Below the pieces are notes generated by a model. It made no database searches, had not been told where the DNA came from, and saw nothing but the letters and a program-made list of their open reading frames with translations. This document shows positions 8,604 through 18,829 of a stretch of 64,000 nucleotides of DNA, piece by piece. The stretch's first letter is position 1; the number at the start of each line of letters is the position of its first letter. Origin of the DNA: Campylobacter canadensis (lineage in GTDB: Bacteria; Campylobacterota; Campylobacteria; Campylobacterales; Campylobacteraceae); the NCBI RefSeq assembly GCF_013177655.1, contig NZ_CP035946.1:1054001-1118000 (forward strand), given 5' to 3'. The translations under genes and the position numbers were made by a program.

Positions 8604-10308
8604 CTTTTTTTCCTATAAATCTTAACAAAATGTACATAGCAAAAATTCCAACAATAATTACAAGCCATACAGGCAATCCTGCACTCACAGGTAAATAGCC
8701 AAAAATAACAGTAACCGCACAAACAAAAATCGCATAAGGCATTTGAGTTTTAACATGCGCACTTAATTCGCATTTTGCACTCATAGCGCTTAAAATCATT
8801 GTATCTGCAATAGGAGAACATAAGTTACCAAAAATAGCACCACTTAAAACACAAGAAATACTAATTACCATATAATGATGTACTTCATTTGGGCTAAGCC
8901 CTGCTTGATTTGCAACCGCATAAGCTAAAGGTATTGCTAAAGGCATTAATATCCCCATAGTTCCATAACTTGTTCCAATGGCAAAAGACATAATTGAGCC
9001 AAATAAAAATATAACGCTAGGTAATAAAATTTTAGGTGTTTTCTCCCCTAATAAAGATACTATATAATCAGGAGTTCCAAGTTCTTTTACAATTGATGTT
9101 AAACTCCAAGCAAAAAGCAACATAGCAATAGTAAAAATCATACTTTTCCAACCATGTAGCCAAGTTTCAATCGCTTCTTTGTGATTAAATTTTTTTCTAA
9201 TTAAACCCATAATTACCGCTACAACACTTGCAAATAAGGCTGCTTGAAACAAGGCTATGCTTGAATCTGCTTCTCCAAAAGTAGTTCTTAAAGCATAAAA
9301 GCTAAAATAATTTTCTTGCACCTTTTTTAAACTTTCTTCATCAAGAGCCGATAAACCACTAAAATAAAAGCAAAATAAAGCCCCAATTATTAAGGTTAAA
9401 ATAGGTATTAAAGCGTCGCTAATTTTATGAGAAATATTATCATTTGGCTTTAGCTCTCTTTCAAGTTCAGCTCCAACATCTAAAGCAGCTTTGCTAATTA
9501 TGCCTTTTCTGCAATTACTTTCTGCAATATACATTGGACCAAATTCTCTTTTGCTAATTGCTGTTAAAACAACAAAAGAAAGCATAAAAATATTAAATAA
9601 TCTGTATGGAATTGTTTCTAAAAATATCCCAAAAGCATTAATGTCTTTTATATTTATAAGCCCATAAGCTGTATTAATAAGCCCTACTTCAACCCCAATC
9701 CAAGTAGAAACAATAGCAATACCAGCAACAGGAGCTGCGGTACTATCTAAAATAAAACTTAATTTCTCTCTTGAAACTTTAAATTTATCAGCTATAGGAC
9801 GCATAATCGGGCCAACTGTTAAAGAATTTGCATAATCATCAAAAAATATACAAAGCCCTACAAGCCAAGTATTTACCTGAGCTGCAACAGGACCTTTTAT
9901 AAATCTTGTTAAAGAATTTGCAATAGCGCTAACTCCGCCCATTTTAGTAATTAAAGCAACCACACCACCAATACATAAAACCTGCAAAATTACACCAGCG
10001 TTTCCTGCGTCAGTAATTGAGTTTAATAAATGCTTTACAACGCTAGAAAAAGCTAAAACAACAGTATCTATTAAAGCAGAAAAAGAAAATTCCTTAGCAA
10101 TTAAATTAGAAGAAATACTAAGTAAAAGCGTTCCGCTAAAAACACCAATAAATAAAGACATAATTACTTCTTTAGTTAAAAACGCAAGAATAATTGCTAA
10201 AAATGGAGGTAAAAGCGTTAAAGCTCCAAACAACTCTTTGTTGTGTAAGGCTAATTCATCACTAGCATTTAAACTTAACGCAAATAATAACAAAAATAAA
10301 ATTCGCAT
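8596..10308 (-). CDS. NhaC-family Na+/H+ antiporter-type transporter
   Basis: Polytopic inner-membrane protein of 570 residues with 11-13 predicted helices, of the NhaC-like antiporter superfamily. Typical segments are PPFLAIILAFLTKEVIMSLF near the N-terminus, FFDDYANSLTVGP, DSTAAPVAGIAIVSTW and GTSYGTMGILMPLAIPL. The substrate cannot be fixed from sequence; family members exchange Na+/H+ or organic anion/cation pairs. The first 16 residues look like a cleavable signal peptide. The ATG at 10308 has an upstream AAAGGAAAG. Confidence 0.85.
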   Translation of the reverse strand: MRILFLLLFALSLNASDELALHNKELFGALTLLPPFLAIILAFLTKEVIMSLFIGVFSGTLLLSISSNLIAKEFSFSALIDTVVLAFSSVVKHLLNSITDAGNAGVILQVLCIGGVVALITKMGGVSAIANSLTRFIKGPVAAQVNTWLVGLCIFFDDYANSLTVGPIMRPIADKFKVSREKLSFILDSTAAPVAGIAIVSTWIGVEVGLINTAYGLINIKDINAFGIFLETIPYRLFNIFMLSFVVLTAISKREFGPMYIAESNCRKGIISKAALDVGAELERELKPNDNISHKISDALIPILTLIIGALFCFYFSGLSALDEESLKKVQENYFSFYALRTTFGEADSSIALFQAALFASVVAVIMGLIRKKFNHKEAIETWLHGWKSMIFTIAMLLFAWSLTSIVKELGTPDYIVSLLGEKTPKILLPSVIFLFGSIMSFAIGTSYGTMGILMPLAIPLAYAVANQAGLSPNEVHHYMVISISCVLSGAIFGNLCSPIADTMILSAMSAKCELSAHVKTQMPYAIFVCAVTVIFGYLPVSAGLPVWLVIIVGIFAMYILLRFIGKKVE

Positions 10309-10376
10309 ATCTTTCCTTTGTAATTTTAAGATTTAAGATTTATAATTAATTTTTTTTAATACATTTTAAATACTTT

Positions 10377-11651
10377 TTAAAACATCATCAATTTGTCTAA
10401 TTTTATTAATTTATCTTTATCTAGCTCTCCTATTAAAGATTCAAGTTTTAAATAACTAATAATTAATGAATGAACGCTTTTTAAAGCTTCTAATTTGTTT
10501 TTATATAAATTAGCTTGTGCGTTTAAAACATCTATTAATTCTTGTTCTTTTTTTGTATAACTTTTTTGAACTAATTCTTCATAAATTTTGGCATTTTCAA
10601 GAGCTAAAAAATTAATTTTTACTTCTTCTAATAATGATTCAAAATCATCAATTGTATTTGTTTGTAAAATAGTAATTTCATCTTTAATTTGATTTAACTT
10701 ATTTGCTTTTAATAATTTATTTAACCTTTCTTTTTCTAATTTATGACCTAAGTTTGATTTTGTGAAAATTGGTATAGAAAAATTAAAATATAAAGAAAAA
10801 TCATTTTTCTTATTTTTTGAATAATTTTTATCATTGTAATAAATGTTTGATAAATACGAATTTAAGCTTAATTCAGGTAGAAATTCGCCCTTTTTTTCTA
10901 AAATATTATTATCTGCAATTTTTTCTTGCAATAACTCTTTTTTATATGAAAAATTATTTTTATATTCTTTATATTTTTGTAAATCTAGCTTTTCAAAATA
11001 AGTAGTATTTATAAATTTAAGTTCAGAAACCTTTATTTCTTTGCCTGTAATGTTTTTAATGTTTAAAATAGCTGATTTTAAATTCTTTTTAGCCTTATTT
11101 ACTTCTAAATTACTTTTATCTAAACTAATTTTTGCTTGAAAAAGCTCTAATTCGCTTGAATTTTTATTAGCCTTTACTTGCTCTAGTTTTAAACTATGTG
11201 TATTGTTATAAGACTTTGCTAGTTTTAAAGATATATTAGCAAAAACTAAATCAAAATAAGCATTAGCAACCCTTAAAGCAAGTTCTTGCTTTGTATTTAT
11301 ATTTTCTAATTTTTCTATTTCAAGATTATAATTTTGCTCTTTAATATTTGTATAATTTGATAATTTAAAAATAGGTAAAGAAAAGCTTAAATAAAGTCTT
11401 TTATAACCTGCATTATAGTCTTTATCGTTATAAGTAAAGTTATTTATTACATATTGAGAGTTTAGCTTTAGATTAAAAAGCAAATCACCTAAACTATCTT
11501 TATATTTTTCTTCTTGAATTTTTACTTTGTATTCTTGGTTTTTAACTAAATAATCAAATTCTAAAGCACTATTATAAGCATAGGCTAAAGAATCTGCATA
11601 AATATTTTTTGCAAAAAAAAGTACAAAAAAAATCTTAGCAACTTGTTGCAA
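10377..11651 (-). CDS. TolC-family outer-membrane efflux protein, no partner nearby
   Basis: A 424-residue protein with a Sec signal peptide (MQQVAKIFFVLFFAKNIYA), two coiled-coil-rich repeats and the alternating beta/alpha pattern of outer-membrane efflux proteins. Such proteins form trimeric channels for tripartite efflux or type I secretion. No membrane-fusion or RND/ABC pump gene is adjacent. It starts 17 nt inside bioB and is likely cotranscribed with prfB-bioB. It is clearly different from the TolC protein of the Lap-type operon at 55679-57454. Confidence 0.82.
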   Translation of the reverse strand: MQQVAKIFFVLFFAKNIYADSLAYAYNSALEFDYLVKNQEYKVKIQEEKYKDSLGDLLFNLKLNSQYVINNFTYNDKDYNAGYKRLYLSFSLPIFKLSNYTNIKEQNYNLEIEKLENINTKQELALRVANAYFDLVFANISLKLAKSYNNTHSLKLEQVKANKNSSELELFQAKISLDKSNLEVNKAKKNLKSAILNIKNITGKEIKVSELKFINTTYFEKLDLQKYKEYKNNFSYKKELLQEKIADNNILEKKGEFLPELSLNSYLSNIYYNDKNYSKNKKNDFSLYFNFSIPIFTKSNLGHKLEKERLNKLLKANKLNQIKDEITILQTNTIDDFESLLEEVKINFLALENAKIYEELVQKSYTKKEQELIDVLNAQANLYKNKLEALKSVHSLIISYLKLESLIGELDKDKLIKLDKLMMF

Positions 11652-12486
11652 TCTTATATCCTGCTTGTTGTATCAGTTCAATATCGCTTGTTTTATCATT
11701 GCCTTTTGTGGTTAAATAATCACCCAAAACAATAGAATTTATTCCAGCTAAAAACATTGATTTAAAATCATCTTTAAAAACAAGCTCTCTGCCACCTGCT
11801 GCCATTAATCTTGTGTTTGGCAATAACTCTTTTGCTTTTTTTATAATAGCAATTGCTTCTTCTTTATCAATTTGCTTTGTTTTTATTGGTAAAGCATCGT
11901 TTTTGATATAAAAATTTATTGTGCTTGTATGTGGATTTAAAGTTTTTAAAGCTTCTAACAATTCAATTCTTTGCTCATTACTTTCTCCAAGCCCAAAAAT
12001 ACCGCCGCAGCAAATTCCAAGACCTGCATTAATAGCATTTTGATTAGTTTCATATCTTTCTTCATAAGTATGAGTACTGCATATTTTTGGAAAATAGCTT
12101 TTTGCTGTTTCTAAATTATGGTTATAACTATCTATGCCATTTTCTTTTAAAAAAGCAAGTTGCTTAAAACTTGCCCTACCATTACAAGCAATTAAATGCA
12201 AATGCAAACCACTTGCTTTAATCTCACTTGCTGCTCTTGCAATAAAATTTATTTTAACCCCATCAATACCATCTCCACTAAAACCACGACCTGAAGTAAC
12301 TAAGCAAAAACCTAAAGCACCAGCCTTACTTGCGAGTTTTGTTTCATTTACTATTTGCTCAATACTTTTATAATCATAAGAATTTATATTTGTATTGTAA
12401 TGTTTTGATTGAGTGCAATAAGCACAATCTTCATTGCAATTTCCACTTTTAACATTGCAAATAGAACATAAAAATATCTCACTCAT
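11635..12486 (-). CDS. bioB: Biotin synthase BioB
   Basis: Radical-SAM enzyme that inserts sulfur into dethiobiotin. The 283-residue product carries the CxxxCxxC cluster motif (CNEDCAYC) near residues 17-24, plus GLGESNEQRIE and the family pattern INFYIKNDALP. It is shorter than E. coli BioB (346), as in the short campylobacterial form. The start at 12486 has a strong ribosome-binding site (AAGGGGGAATT) and lies 15 nt behind prfB. No other bio genes are in the window. Confidence 0.93.
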   Translation of the reverse strand: MSEIFLCSICNVKSGNCNEDCAYCTQSKHYNTNINSYDYKSIEQIVNETKLASKAGALGFCLVTSGRGFSGDGIDGVKINFIARAASEIKASGLHLHLIACNGRASFKQLAFLKENGIDSYNHNLETAKSYFPKICSTHTYEERYETNQNAINAGLGICCGGIFGLGESNEQRIELLEALKTLNPHTSTINFYIKNDALPIKTKQIDKEEAIAIIKKAKELLPNTRLMAAGGRELVFKDDFKSMFLAGINSIVLGDYLTTKGNDKTSDIELIQQAGYKIATSC

Positions 12487-12501
12487 AATTCCCCCTTAAA
12501 A

Positions 12502-13593
12502 TTATTTATTAGCTATTAAAACACCTTCAATAAGCTTTTTAATATCCCCATCTAAAATAGAATCAACTTGAGAATAAGCTATATTTGAACGCAAATCTTT
12601 AACTTGTTGATAAGGTGCTAAAACATAAGAACGGATTTGATGTCCAAACGAATTTTCTCCTACTGCGCCTGTGTCTTTATTTTCATTTTGTTTTTCTAGC
12701 TCTAATTCATACAAACGAGATTTAAGCATTTTCATTGCTGTGGCTTTATTCTTATGTTGAGACCTATCATTTTGGCATTGAACTACAATATTTGTTGGAA
12801 GGTGGGTAATTCTTACTGCACTTTCTGTTTTATTAACATGCTGTCCACCTGCACCACTTGCACGATAATAATCAATTCTAATATCTTTTTCTTCTACTTG
12901 TATTTCTATATCATCATCAATTTCTGGGCTAACAATTACACTACAAAAACTTGTATGCCTTCTTGCATTGCTATCAAAAGGGCTAATTCTTACTAAACGA
13001 TGAACTCCATGCTCTGCTTTAAAATACCCATAAGCAAAATCCCCACGCACAATAAAACTCACATCTTTAATGCCTGCTTCATCGCCTTCTTGAAAGTCAA
13101 GAGTTTCTACTTTATAGCCTTCTCTTTCGCAAAATCTTAAATACATTCTATAAACTATACTAGCCCAGTCATTGCTTTCTGTACCGCCTGCTCCTGGATG
13201 TATATTTACTATTGCACCTTTATTATCATTTTCTCCGCTTAAAAGCATTGATATTTCTAAAGTTGTAATAACCTCATTTAAATTATCACTTTCAGCAAAT
13301 AAAGCTTCTAGTGTATCAGTATCATTTTCTTTCATAGCAAGTTCAAAAAGCTCAATAGTACCAACTAATTCACTTTTAGCATTCTCATAAGCACTTAAAA
13401 GATTATTTAATTTTGTCTTTTCCTTGCCAAGCATTGCTGCTTTTTTTGTATCTTGCCATAAATTTGGGTCTTCTTGCATTTTTTGAATTTCTTCTAATTT
13501 TTCTTTTGCTTCATTTGGTTTAATGATTTTTTCAATATTTTGTAATTTTATTTTTAATTCTTTTAATAATTCACCGAATTCGTAAGTATCCAA
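12502..13593 (-). CDS. prfB: Peptide chain release factor 2, no programmed frameshift
   Basis: Class I release factor recognising UAA/UGA. The 363-residue frame is continuous and carries the SPF tripeptide at about 204-206 (stop-codon recognition) and GGQ at 249-251 (peptidyl-tRNA hydrolysis). There is no internal UGA frameshift site of the E. coli type. The start codon is TTG at 13593, chosen because AAGGAG lies 8 nt upstream and the N-terminus [10 protein letters not shown] then fits. It is the substrate of the PrmC methyltransferase encoded at 58825-59616. Confidence 0.95.
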   Translation of the reverse strand: MDTYEFGELLKELKIKLQNIEKIIKPNEAKEKLEEIQKMQEDPNLWQDTKKAAMLGKEKTKLNNLLSAYENAKSELVGTIELFELAMKENDTDTLEALFAESDNLNEVITTLEISMLLSGENDNKGAIVNIHPGAGGTESNDWASIVYRMYLRFCEREGYKVETLDFQEGDEAGIKDVSFIVRGDFAYGYFKAEHGVHRLVRISPFDSNARRHTSFCSVIVSPEIDDDIEIQVEEKDIRIDYYRASGAGGQHVNKTESAVRITHLPTNIVVQCQNDRSQHKNKATAMKMLKSRLYELELEKQNENKDTGAVGENSFGHQIRSYVLAPYQQVKDLRSNIAYSQVDSILDGDIKKLIEGVLIANK

Positions 13594-13640
13594 ATTTTTC
13601 TCCTTAAAAAATATGAAATACTAGCAAAATATTTTTAACT

Positions 13641-13676
13641 AAAAAAGTAATTATCTTCCAAAAAGGAAGATAATTA
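13641..13676 (-). terminator. Rho-independent terminator of the molybdoenzyme operon
   Basis: Perfect 12-bp stem (13648-13659 with 13665-13676) and 5-nt loop, followed on the minus strand by T6 (the A-run 13641-13646). It lies 2 nt after the stop codon of the reductase gene. Confidence 0.88.
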
Positions 13677-13677
13677 T

Positions 13678-16125
13678 TTATAAATGTTGAAGAATTGTTG
13701 GTTTGCTAAAGGCTTGAATGGCTTTAATTTTTCCTTTAAATTTTTCAAATTCAATTAAACAAGTATGAGCACTATTGCTTTGTGCTAATTTTGAAGTACC
13801 TTTATCTTTGGTTAAAACATTCACACAACCGTGCTGACAAAGAGATTTTTCTCCTAAAATTTCAGGGTCATACCAAGCACCTTCGCAAATTATTACCACA
13901 CCTTCTCTTACAATATCGCTTACTAAAGCACCTACTAAAATCTCTCCCCTATCATTAAATGCACGGACAACATCTCCTGTTTTAATAGCTCTTTTTTTAG
14001 CATCTTCTGGATTAATTATTATTGGCTCTCTTGCATTTACTTCTGCATAATTTCTAATTAAAGAATTATTTAATTGAGAATGTAATCTAAATCTTGAATG
14101 CGGACTTACAAGTGCAATAGGATACTTTTTGCTAGTTTTATTATCCTTTAACCACTCAAATGGCTCAAACCAAGCTGGATGTCCATAACAATCATCATAA
14201 TTCATCTTAGCAATTGTTGGAGAGTATATCTCAATCTTTCCGCTAGGAGTTCCTAGCCTGTATTTGTGTGGATTTTTTCTAAAATTGCTGTATCTTGTGT
14301 AAAATTCACTAGTTTTATCAATTTGTGAAAATTGCACATAACCTTTTTTAAAGGCTTCATCAAAACTTGGCATATTTATATTTAATTCTTTTGCATCGCT
14401 TTTTGCTTGTTCGTAAATATATTTTACCCATTCTAATTCGCTTTTACCTTCATTAAAGACTTTATCTAAGCCCCATCTTTTGCAAATTTGCTCACAAATA
14501 TAAAAATCGCTTTTACTTTCTCCCATAGGCTCAATTATAGGTTTATTTATAAAAATAAATTCTTTATTTGGGCTTTGCTCAATATCGTATCTTTCAGGCT
14601 CGAGCGCTACTGGTAAAACAATATCACTTAGCTTTGCTTGAGCAGTCCAAAAAGGCTCGGCGGTAATTATTGTATTAAATTTTTTCATAGCCTTAACTGC
14701 ACGATTTACATCTTGATGTCTTGTAAAAAAACTTCCACTTGCGTTAAATGCTACTTTCATATCAGGTAATTTTATCTTACTGCCATTATGCTCAATTATA
14801 CTGTTTGGATTTAAAAGCGCATCAATACTTCTTGAACTTGGAATTGTAATATTATTATTTTGATTCCATACACTGTTTTCATCGCCTTCATTTGGAATAA
14901 CACTTATGCCTTTTAATGTTGGGCTTACATATAAATCAGCACCTAAATTATTATAACCTAAGCTAAATTCAAAACCGCAACCAAGCTTACCAATATGCCC
15001 TAGCATTGCACTTAAAACTGTAATTAACCAATGGCTTTGTTCTCCGTGGTCTTGTCTTTGCAAGGCACGACCTGCTAGAATAATTGTATTGTTTTTTGCA
15101 AGAGAAGTTGTAAAATCTTTTAATGTATTTTCATCAACCCCACAAATAGCACTAGCCCATTTTAAATCTTTTTTAATTCCGTCTTTTTCTCCCATAAAAT
15201 ATTCTTTAAATTTATTAAATCCAACTGTGTATTTTTTAATAAATTCTTTATCATAAAGCCCACTTTCATACAAATAACAACACATAGCTATCATCATAGC
15301 ACTATCAGTATTTGGAATAACGCTTAAAAATTCGCTATTAAAATATCTTTGAGTGTTGTTTTTATACACATCAACGCTATAAATTTTGATTTTTTTGTTT
15401 TCATAAGCTTCTTTAAGTTTTTCAAAATATTCGTAATTACTATGAGTTGGACATTCAACTGCTATTTGATTTGTAACTAACAAATCACTACCCCAAATTA
15501 CAACATTTTTTGCATTTTTCAAAATTGCTTTATATCTTGTAGGTGCTTCATAAACAGTATTTGAACCAAAAACATGAGGTAAAATAACCATACCTGCTCC
15601 AGTTGAATAATCTCCACTTTCTTCAACATATCCACCTAATATTTTAAGCATTCTATGAGCCATTGTTCTGCCCCAGCTAACCTTGCCAAAACCGCCCCAC
15701 CAATAGCATTCTCCATAAATTGCACTAGCTCCATATTTATCATAATTATCTTTTAAAGCCTTAGCAGCTAAATCAAGGGCTAAATCCCAACTAACCCTTA
15801 TAAATTCTTCTTTTCCTCTTAAATGAGATTTACTTGCACCTAATTTTTTTAAATAGCTTTTTCTAACACAAGGATATAAAACCCTACTTTCATTTTGCGT
15901 TCTATCAGGCACACAATTGTTCATCGTATTAGGGAATTTATCTCCAAAAAATGGGCTTACGCTTACTATTTGTGAGCTTTGGATATTTGCATAAAAAGCT
16001 CCAAATCTATCAGCAACTAATTCTTTTTTGTTATCAAAAATTGTTTCTTTAATACCTTCAATTTTACTTGCATTTAAAGCACTTGCACTAAGCAAACTTA
16101 ATTTTAAAAAAGACCTTCTTTGCAT
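13678..16125 (-). CDS. TorA/BisC-like molybdopterin S- or N-oxide reductase
   Basis: Periplasmic Mo-bisMGD reductase, probably acting on TMAO/DMSO or related oxides and fed by the cytochrome c encoded just upstream. I recall this gene pair in C. jejuni (Cj0264c-Cj0265c). The start is placed at ATG 16125 (815 residues) because AAGGAGAATAAT precedes it; an in-frame ATG at 16152 lies inside the cytochrome gene. A twin-arginine signal follows at once (QRRSFLKLS). Family landmarks are LGGYVEESGDYSTGA, GRALQRQDHGEQSHW, SPHSRFRLHSQLN and NVLTKDKGTS. By comparison with BisC/TorA, the Mo-ligand serine position (GSYGW) reads ECYWW, placing Cys140 at the metal. This unusual point is listed as a finding. 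Confidence 0.9.
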   Translation of the reverse strand: MQRRSFLKLSLLSASALNASKIEGIKETIFDNKKELVADRFGAFYANIQSSQIVSVSPFFGDKFPNTMNNCVPDRTQNESRVLYPCVRKSYLKKLGASKSHLRGKEEFIRVSWDLALDLAAKALKDNYDKYGASAIYGECYWWGGFGKVSWGRTMAHRMLKILGGYVEESGDYSTGAGMVILPHVFGSNTVYEAPTRYKAILKNAKNVVIWGSDLLVTNQIAVECPTHSNYEYFEKLKEAYENKKIKIYSVDVYKNNTQRYFNSEFLSVIPNTDSAMMIAMCCYLYESGLYDKEFIKKYTVGFNKFKEYFMGEKDGIKKDLKWASAICGVDENTLKDFTTSLAKNNTIILAGRALQRQDHGEQSHWLITVLSAMLGHIGKLGCGFEFSLGYNNLGADLYVSPTLKGISVIPNEGDENSVWNQNNNITIPSSRSIDALLNPNSIIEHNGSKIKLPDMKVAFNASGSFFTRHQDVNRAVKAMKKFNTIITAEPFWTAQAKLSDIVLPVALEPERYDIEQSPNKEFIFINKPIIEPMGESKSDFYICEQICKRWGLDKVFNEGKSELEWVKYIYEQAKSDAKELNINMPSFDEAFKKGYVQFSQIDKTSEFYTRYSNFRKNPHKYRLGTPSGKIEIYSPTIAKMNYDDCYGHPAWFEPFEWLKDNKTSKKYPIALVSPHSRFRLHSQLNNSLIRNYAEVNAREPIIINPEDAKKRAIKTGDVVRAFNDRGEILVGALVSDIVREGVVIICEGAWYDPEILGEKSLCQHGCVNVLTKDKGTSKLAQSNSAHTCLIEFEKFKGKIKAIQAFSKPTILQHL

Positions 16126-16126
16126 A

Positions 16127-16726
16127 TTATTCTCCTTTTGCATCTTTTGCATTTGTTTGTAGATATTTAATAATCATTGCTTTTTCTTCTTTGCTTAAAT
16201 CAACATAATTTAAACCAATCATACTATCAATATTGCTAGGCCATTGATTTATAGTAAAAGAATCAGGGCTATGCAGTCTATGGCAAGCACTACAGCTTTG
16301 CTCATATAAAGCTTTTGCTTCTTTTAATAAAGTTTCATTTGTATTTACAACATCACTTTTTTTAGCTTCAAATTCAATACTAACTTCATACCATAATTCA
16401 GCATATTCGTCTTCAACTTCTTTTATTATTTTTAAATATGGATTTTTTTCTGTTTTATAAGTTGCATTTTCATTTTTATCCCAAAAATTTGCTAAAACTT
16501 CATTTTTATTTGGGGCTTTTAGCATTTCTTCTTGATAATCATCGCTAACAAAGGCTTTTAGTGATAGTAAATAACTATCTTTATTTTCTTTAATAATATT
16601 AACCTCACTAAGCATTTTTGCACTACCAATTTGCTTTTTATTGTAAATAATTGCCACATCTTTATTTAAGTACGCAGCATTTAAAAGACCTAGACTTAAA
16701 ATATAGCTTAAAATAATCTTTTTCAC
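16127..16726 (-). CDS. Monohaem cytochrome c, electron donor to the reductase
   Basis: A 199-residue exported protein: Sec signal peptide (residues 1-18), a domain of about 110 residues without cysteine, then a c-type haem motif CSACH at 145-149 and a possible axial Met169. It is immediately upstream of the molybdoenzyme (1 nt spacing) and by C. jejuni precedent passes electrons to it. The ATG at 16726 has AAGGAG upstream. The N-terminal domain is not one I recognise. Confidence 0.88.
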   Translation of the reverse strand: MKKIILSYILSLGLLNAAYLNKDVAIIYNKKQIGSAKMLSEVNIIKENKDSYLLSLKAFVSDDYQEEMLKAPNKNEVLANFWDKNENATYKTEKNPYLKIIKEVEDEYAELWYEVSIEFEAKKSDVVNTNETLLKEAKALYEQSCSACHRLHSPDSFTINQWPSNIDSMIGLNYVDLSKEEKAMIIKYLQTNAKDAKGE

Positions 16727-16839
16727 TTAAACTCCTTAAAATTAACTTAATTTTTTAAACTAAAATAAAAATTTCAAAAAGTATATGAAAGAATAATTAA
16801 CATTATTAAGAATTTAAAAAAAAATTATAATAAGAATAA

Positions 16840-17499
16840 TTAAAAATATTCTTTTTCTCTTTGCCTAAAATCACTCATAAAATACTCAATAAAATCGTAA
16901 AATTCTTTGCTGTGATTGGGGAATTTTAAGTGGCTTATTTCATGCAAAATCACATATTCGATAGCTTTTAAATTCTTTTGAATTAGTTTTAAATTTAAAT
17001 TAATATAAGCTTTATTGTGATTGCATGAACCCCAGCGAGTTTTCATATTTTTAATGCTTAAATGCGTGTAAAATAAGCCTGTTTTTTTACTCCATTTTTT
17101 AAGATAAAAAGTAAAAATTTTTTTGGCATTTTGTCTTAAAAATAAATCTAATTTTGCTTTATTTTGACAAAGAATTTTATCTTTATCAAAATAAGTTTTT
17201 TTGGCATTTTCATCAAAGATAATTTTATATTTTTTAGCTAAAAAGATTAATTCATCATCTTTTAAGGCTTTTTTTTCAAATCTTTTTTTTGCTTCATTCA
17301 TCCAAGAACTTGATTTATCTAAAAACTCATAAACACTTTTAAAGGTGCAAAAATAAGGAATGCTAAGAACAAACTCACCCCTTTCATTTAACCTTAATCT
17401 TAAGGTTTTTATGCGTTTTTTAGAATAAAAATAGCACTCACCTTTATAAATAAATGATTTTAAACTAGAGCTTTGCCTTGCCATTTTTTGCTTTTCCAT
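16840..17499 (-). CDS. YgjP-like (DUF45/WLM-type) zinc metallopeptidase
   Basis: A 219-residue cytoplasmic protein whose C-terminal half has the DUF45 signature: RWGSC followed by a zincin motif HEISH and a downstream histidine in PNHSKEFY. Families with this fold include YgjP and SprT-like peptidases; the substrate is unknown. ATG 17499 and ATG 17484 (MARQSSS) are both possible starts; the second has GGAAAAG in front. Either way it overlaps the end of the MATE gene. Confidence 0.83.
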   Translation of the reverse strand: MEKQKMARQSSSLKSFIYKGECYFYSKKRIKTLRLRLNERGEFVLSIPYFCTFKSVYEFLDKSSSWMNEAKKRFEKKALKDDELIFLAKKYKIIFDENAKKTYFDKDKILCQNKAKLDLFLRQNAKKIFTFYLKKWSKKTGLFYTHLSIKNMKTRWGSCNHNKAYINLNLKLIQKNLKAIEYVILHEISHLKFPNHSKEFYDFIEYFMSDFRQREKEYF

Positions 17500-18776
17500 C
17501 TGTATGAATTTACTATTCCACGCAAAAACTCATCTGCACAAAATCCTATCCAAACTCCTAAAATTCCAAGATTAAAATGAAAACAAAGCGCATAACCCAC
17601 AGGCAAAGATACCCCCATCATAAAAACAAGCCCACTAAAAAAAGCAAACCTAGCATCGCCACTTGCACGCAAAGAATTAACCATAACTATATTAAAAGTG
17701 CGTGAAATTTCAAGAAAGATTGAAAGAGCAAATAAAGGTGTCATAATTTTAATTAAATCATCATTTAAAGCAAGTATTTTCATAGTTTGATTTTGACAAA
17801 TATAATTTAACAAAACAATTACAGTACTTGCAATTACACTTAAATAAAGCGCCATCCAAGTATGCTTATAAGCAATATTTTGTCTATTTGCTCCTACTAA
17901 TTTTCCTATTATGATTTCATTTGCAACACTAATTGCTTGACCAATCAACATAATCATCATTGATATTTGAAAATAAATAGTTTGCACACTTAAATTTTCT
18001 TTACCTAAAGATGCAACAAAAGAAAACGCAATAGTATATTGACTAATCCATAAAAGATTTTCACCAGCTGAAAATCCACCTATATTTAGAACTTTTTTTA
18101 AGACATCTTTTTCTAAGTTTATCATTTCTTTTATCTTAAGATGAATTTTTAACTTAAAAAATAAGATTAAAAATAAAATAATTATAGCTATTAAACGACC
18201 AATTATATTACTTAATCCGACTCCAAAAAGTTCTAATTTTGTATAATGCAAAACATAATAATTTAAAATCACAATAGCAATATCCATAACAAAGGTGCTC
18301 ATCATAACCCAATAAGCCATATTATAAACCCTTACAATAGCCGCTAAAACAATACCTACAGCATCAAAAAACAAACAAATTGCAAGCATATTTAAATAAA
18401 GCTTACTATCTTTTAAAAGCTCATCTGGTATTTGCATCATATAAAGCAAATACTCCCCATGCCATAAAATAAGACTTGCGCAAATAAAACCTAAAAGTGC
18501 ATTTAAAAATATACTTTGATGAATAACCTTTCTTGCAAGATTATAATTTTTTGCACCAATAGCCTGTGATACAACTACACTACATCCAACACTTAAAAAA
18601 GAAAAAATAGTTATAAAAAGGTCTAAAATCTGATTTGCAGCACCCATTGCACCTACAAGAGTGTTAGAGTACTTTGAGACCATAAGAGTATTTATAATTA
18701 AAGATAAATATCTTAAAAACATTTCAAAAAATATTGGAATACTAAGACTTTTTAAAGATAATTGCTTACTTGACAT
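17460..18776 (-). CDS. MATE-family multidrug/Na+ antiporter
   Basis: A 438-residue protein with 12 predicted membrane helices in two related halves, as in the MATE/DinF superfamily. Recognisable segments are NTLMVSKYSNTLVGAMGAANQ near the N-terminus, SVGCSVVVSQAIGAKN, and in the second half GQAISVANEIIIGKLVGANR. Substrate is not predictable. It overlaps the downstream peptidase gene by 40 nt, in a different frame. Confidence 0.9.
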   Translation of the reverse strand: MSSKQLSLKSLSIPIFFEMFLRYLSLIINTLMVSKYSNTLVGAMGAANQILDLFITIFSFLSVGCSVVVSQAIGAKNYNLARKVIHQSIFLNALLGFICASLILWHGEYLLYMMQIPDELLKDSKLYLNMLAICLFFDAVGIVLAAIVRVYNMAYWVMMSTFVMDIAIVILNYYVLHYTKLELFGVGLSNIIGRLIAIIILFLILFFKLKIHLKIKEMINLEKDVLKKVLNIGGFSAGENLLWISQYTIAFSFVASLGKENLSVQTIYFQISMMIMLIGQAISVANEIIIGKLVGANRQNIAYKHTWMALYLSVIASTVIVLLNYICQNQTMKILALNDDLIKIMTPLFALSIFLEISRTFNIVMVNSLRASGDARFAFFSGLVFMMGVSLPVGYALCFHFNLGILGVWIGFCADEFLRGIVNSYRWKSKKWQGKALV

Positions 18777-18829
18777 AAAAAACCTTGAAATAAAATAAAT
18801 TGTAATTAATTTGATTAAAATTTTAGAAA

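Noticed and set aside
12502-13593. Possible programmed frameshift in prfB
   Set aside because: The frame is continuous with all domains; no in-frame UGA with a Shine-Dalgarno-like slip site is present.
16126-16152. Upstream ATG for the molybdoenzyme
   Set aside because: It would place nine extra residues before the twin-arginine signal and lies inside the cytochrome gene; ATG 16125 has a better ribosome-binding site.
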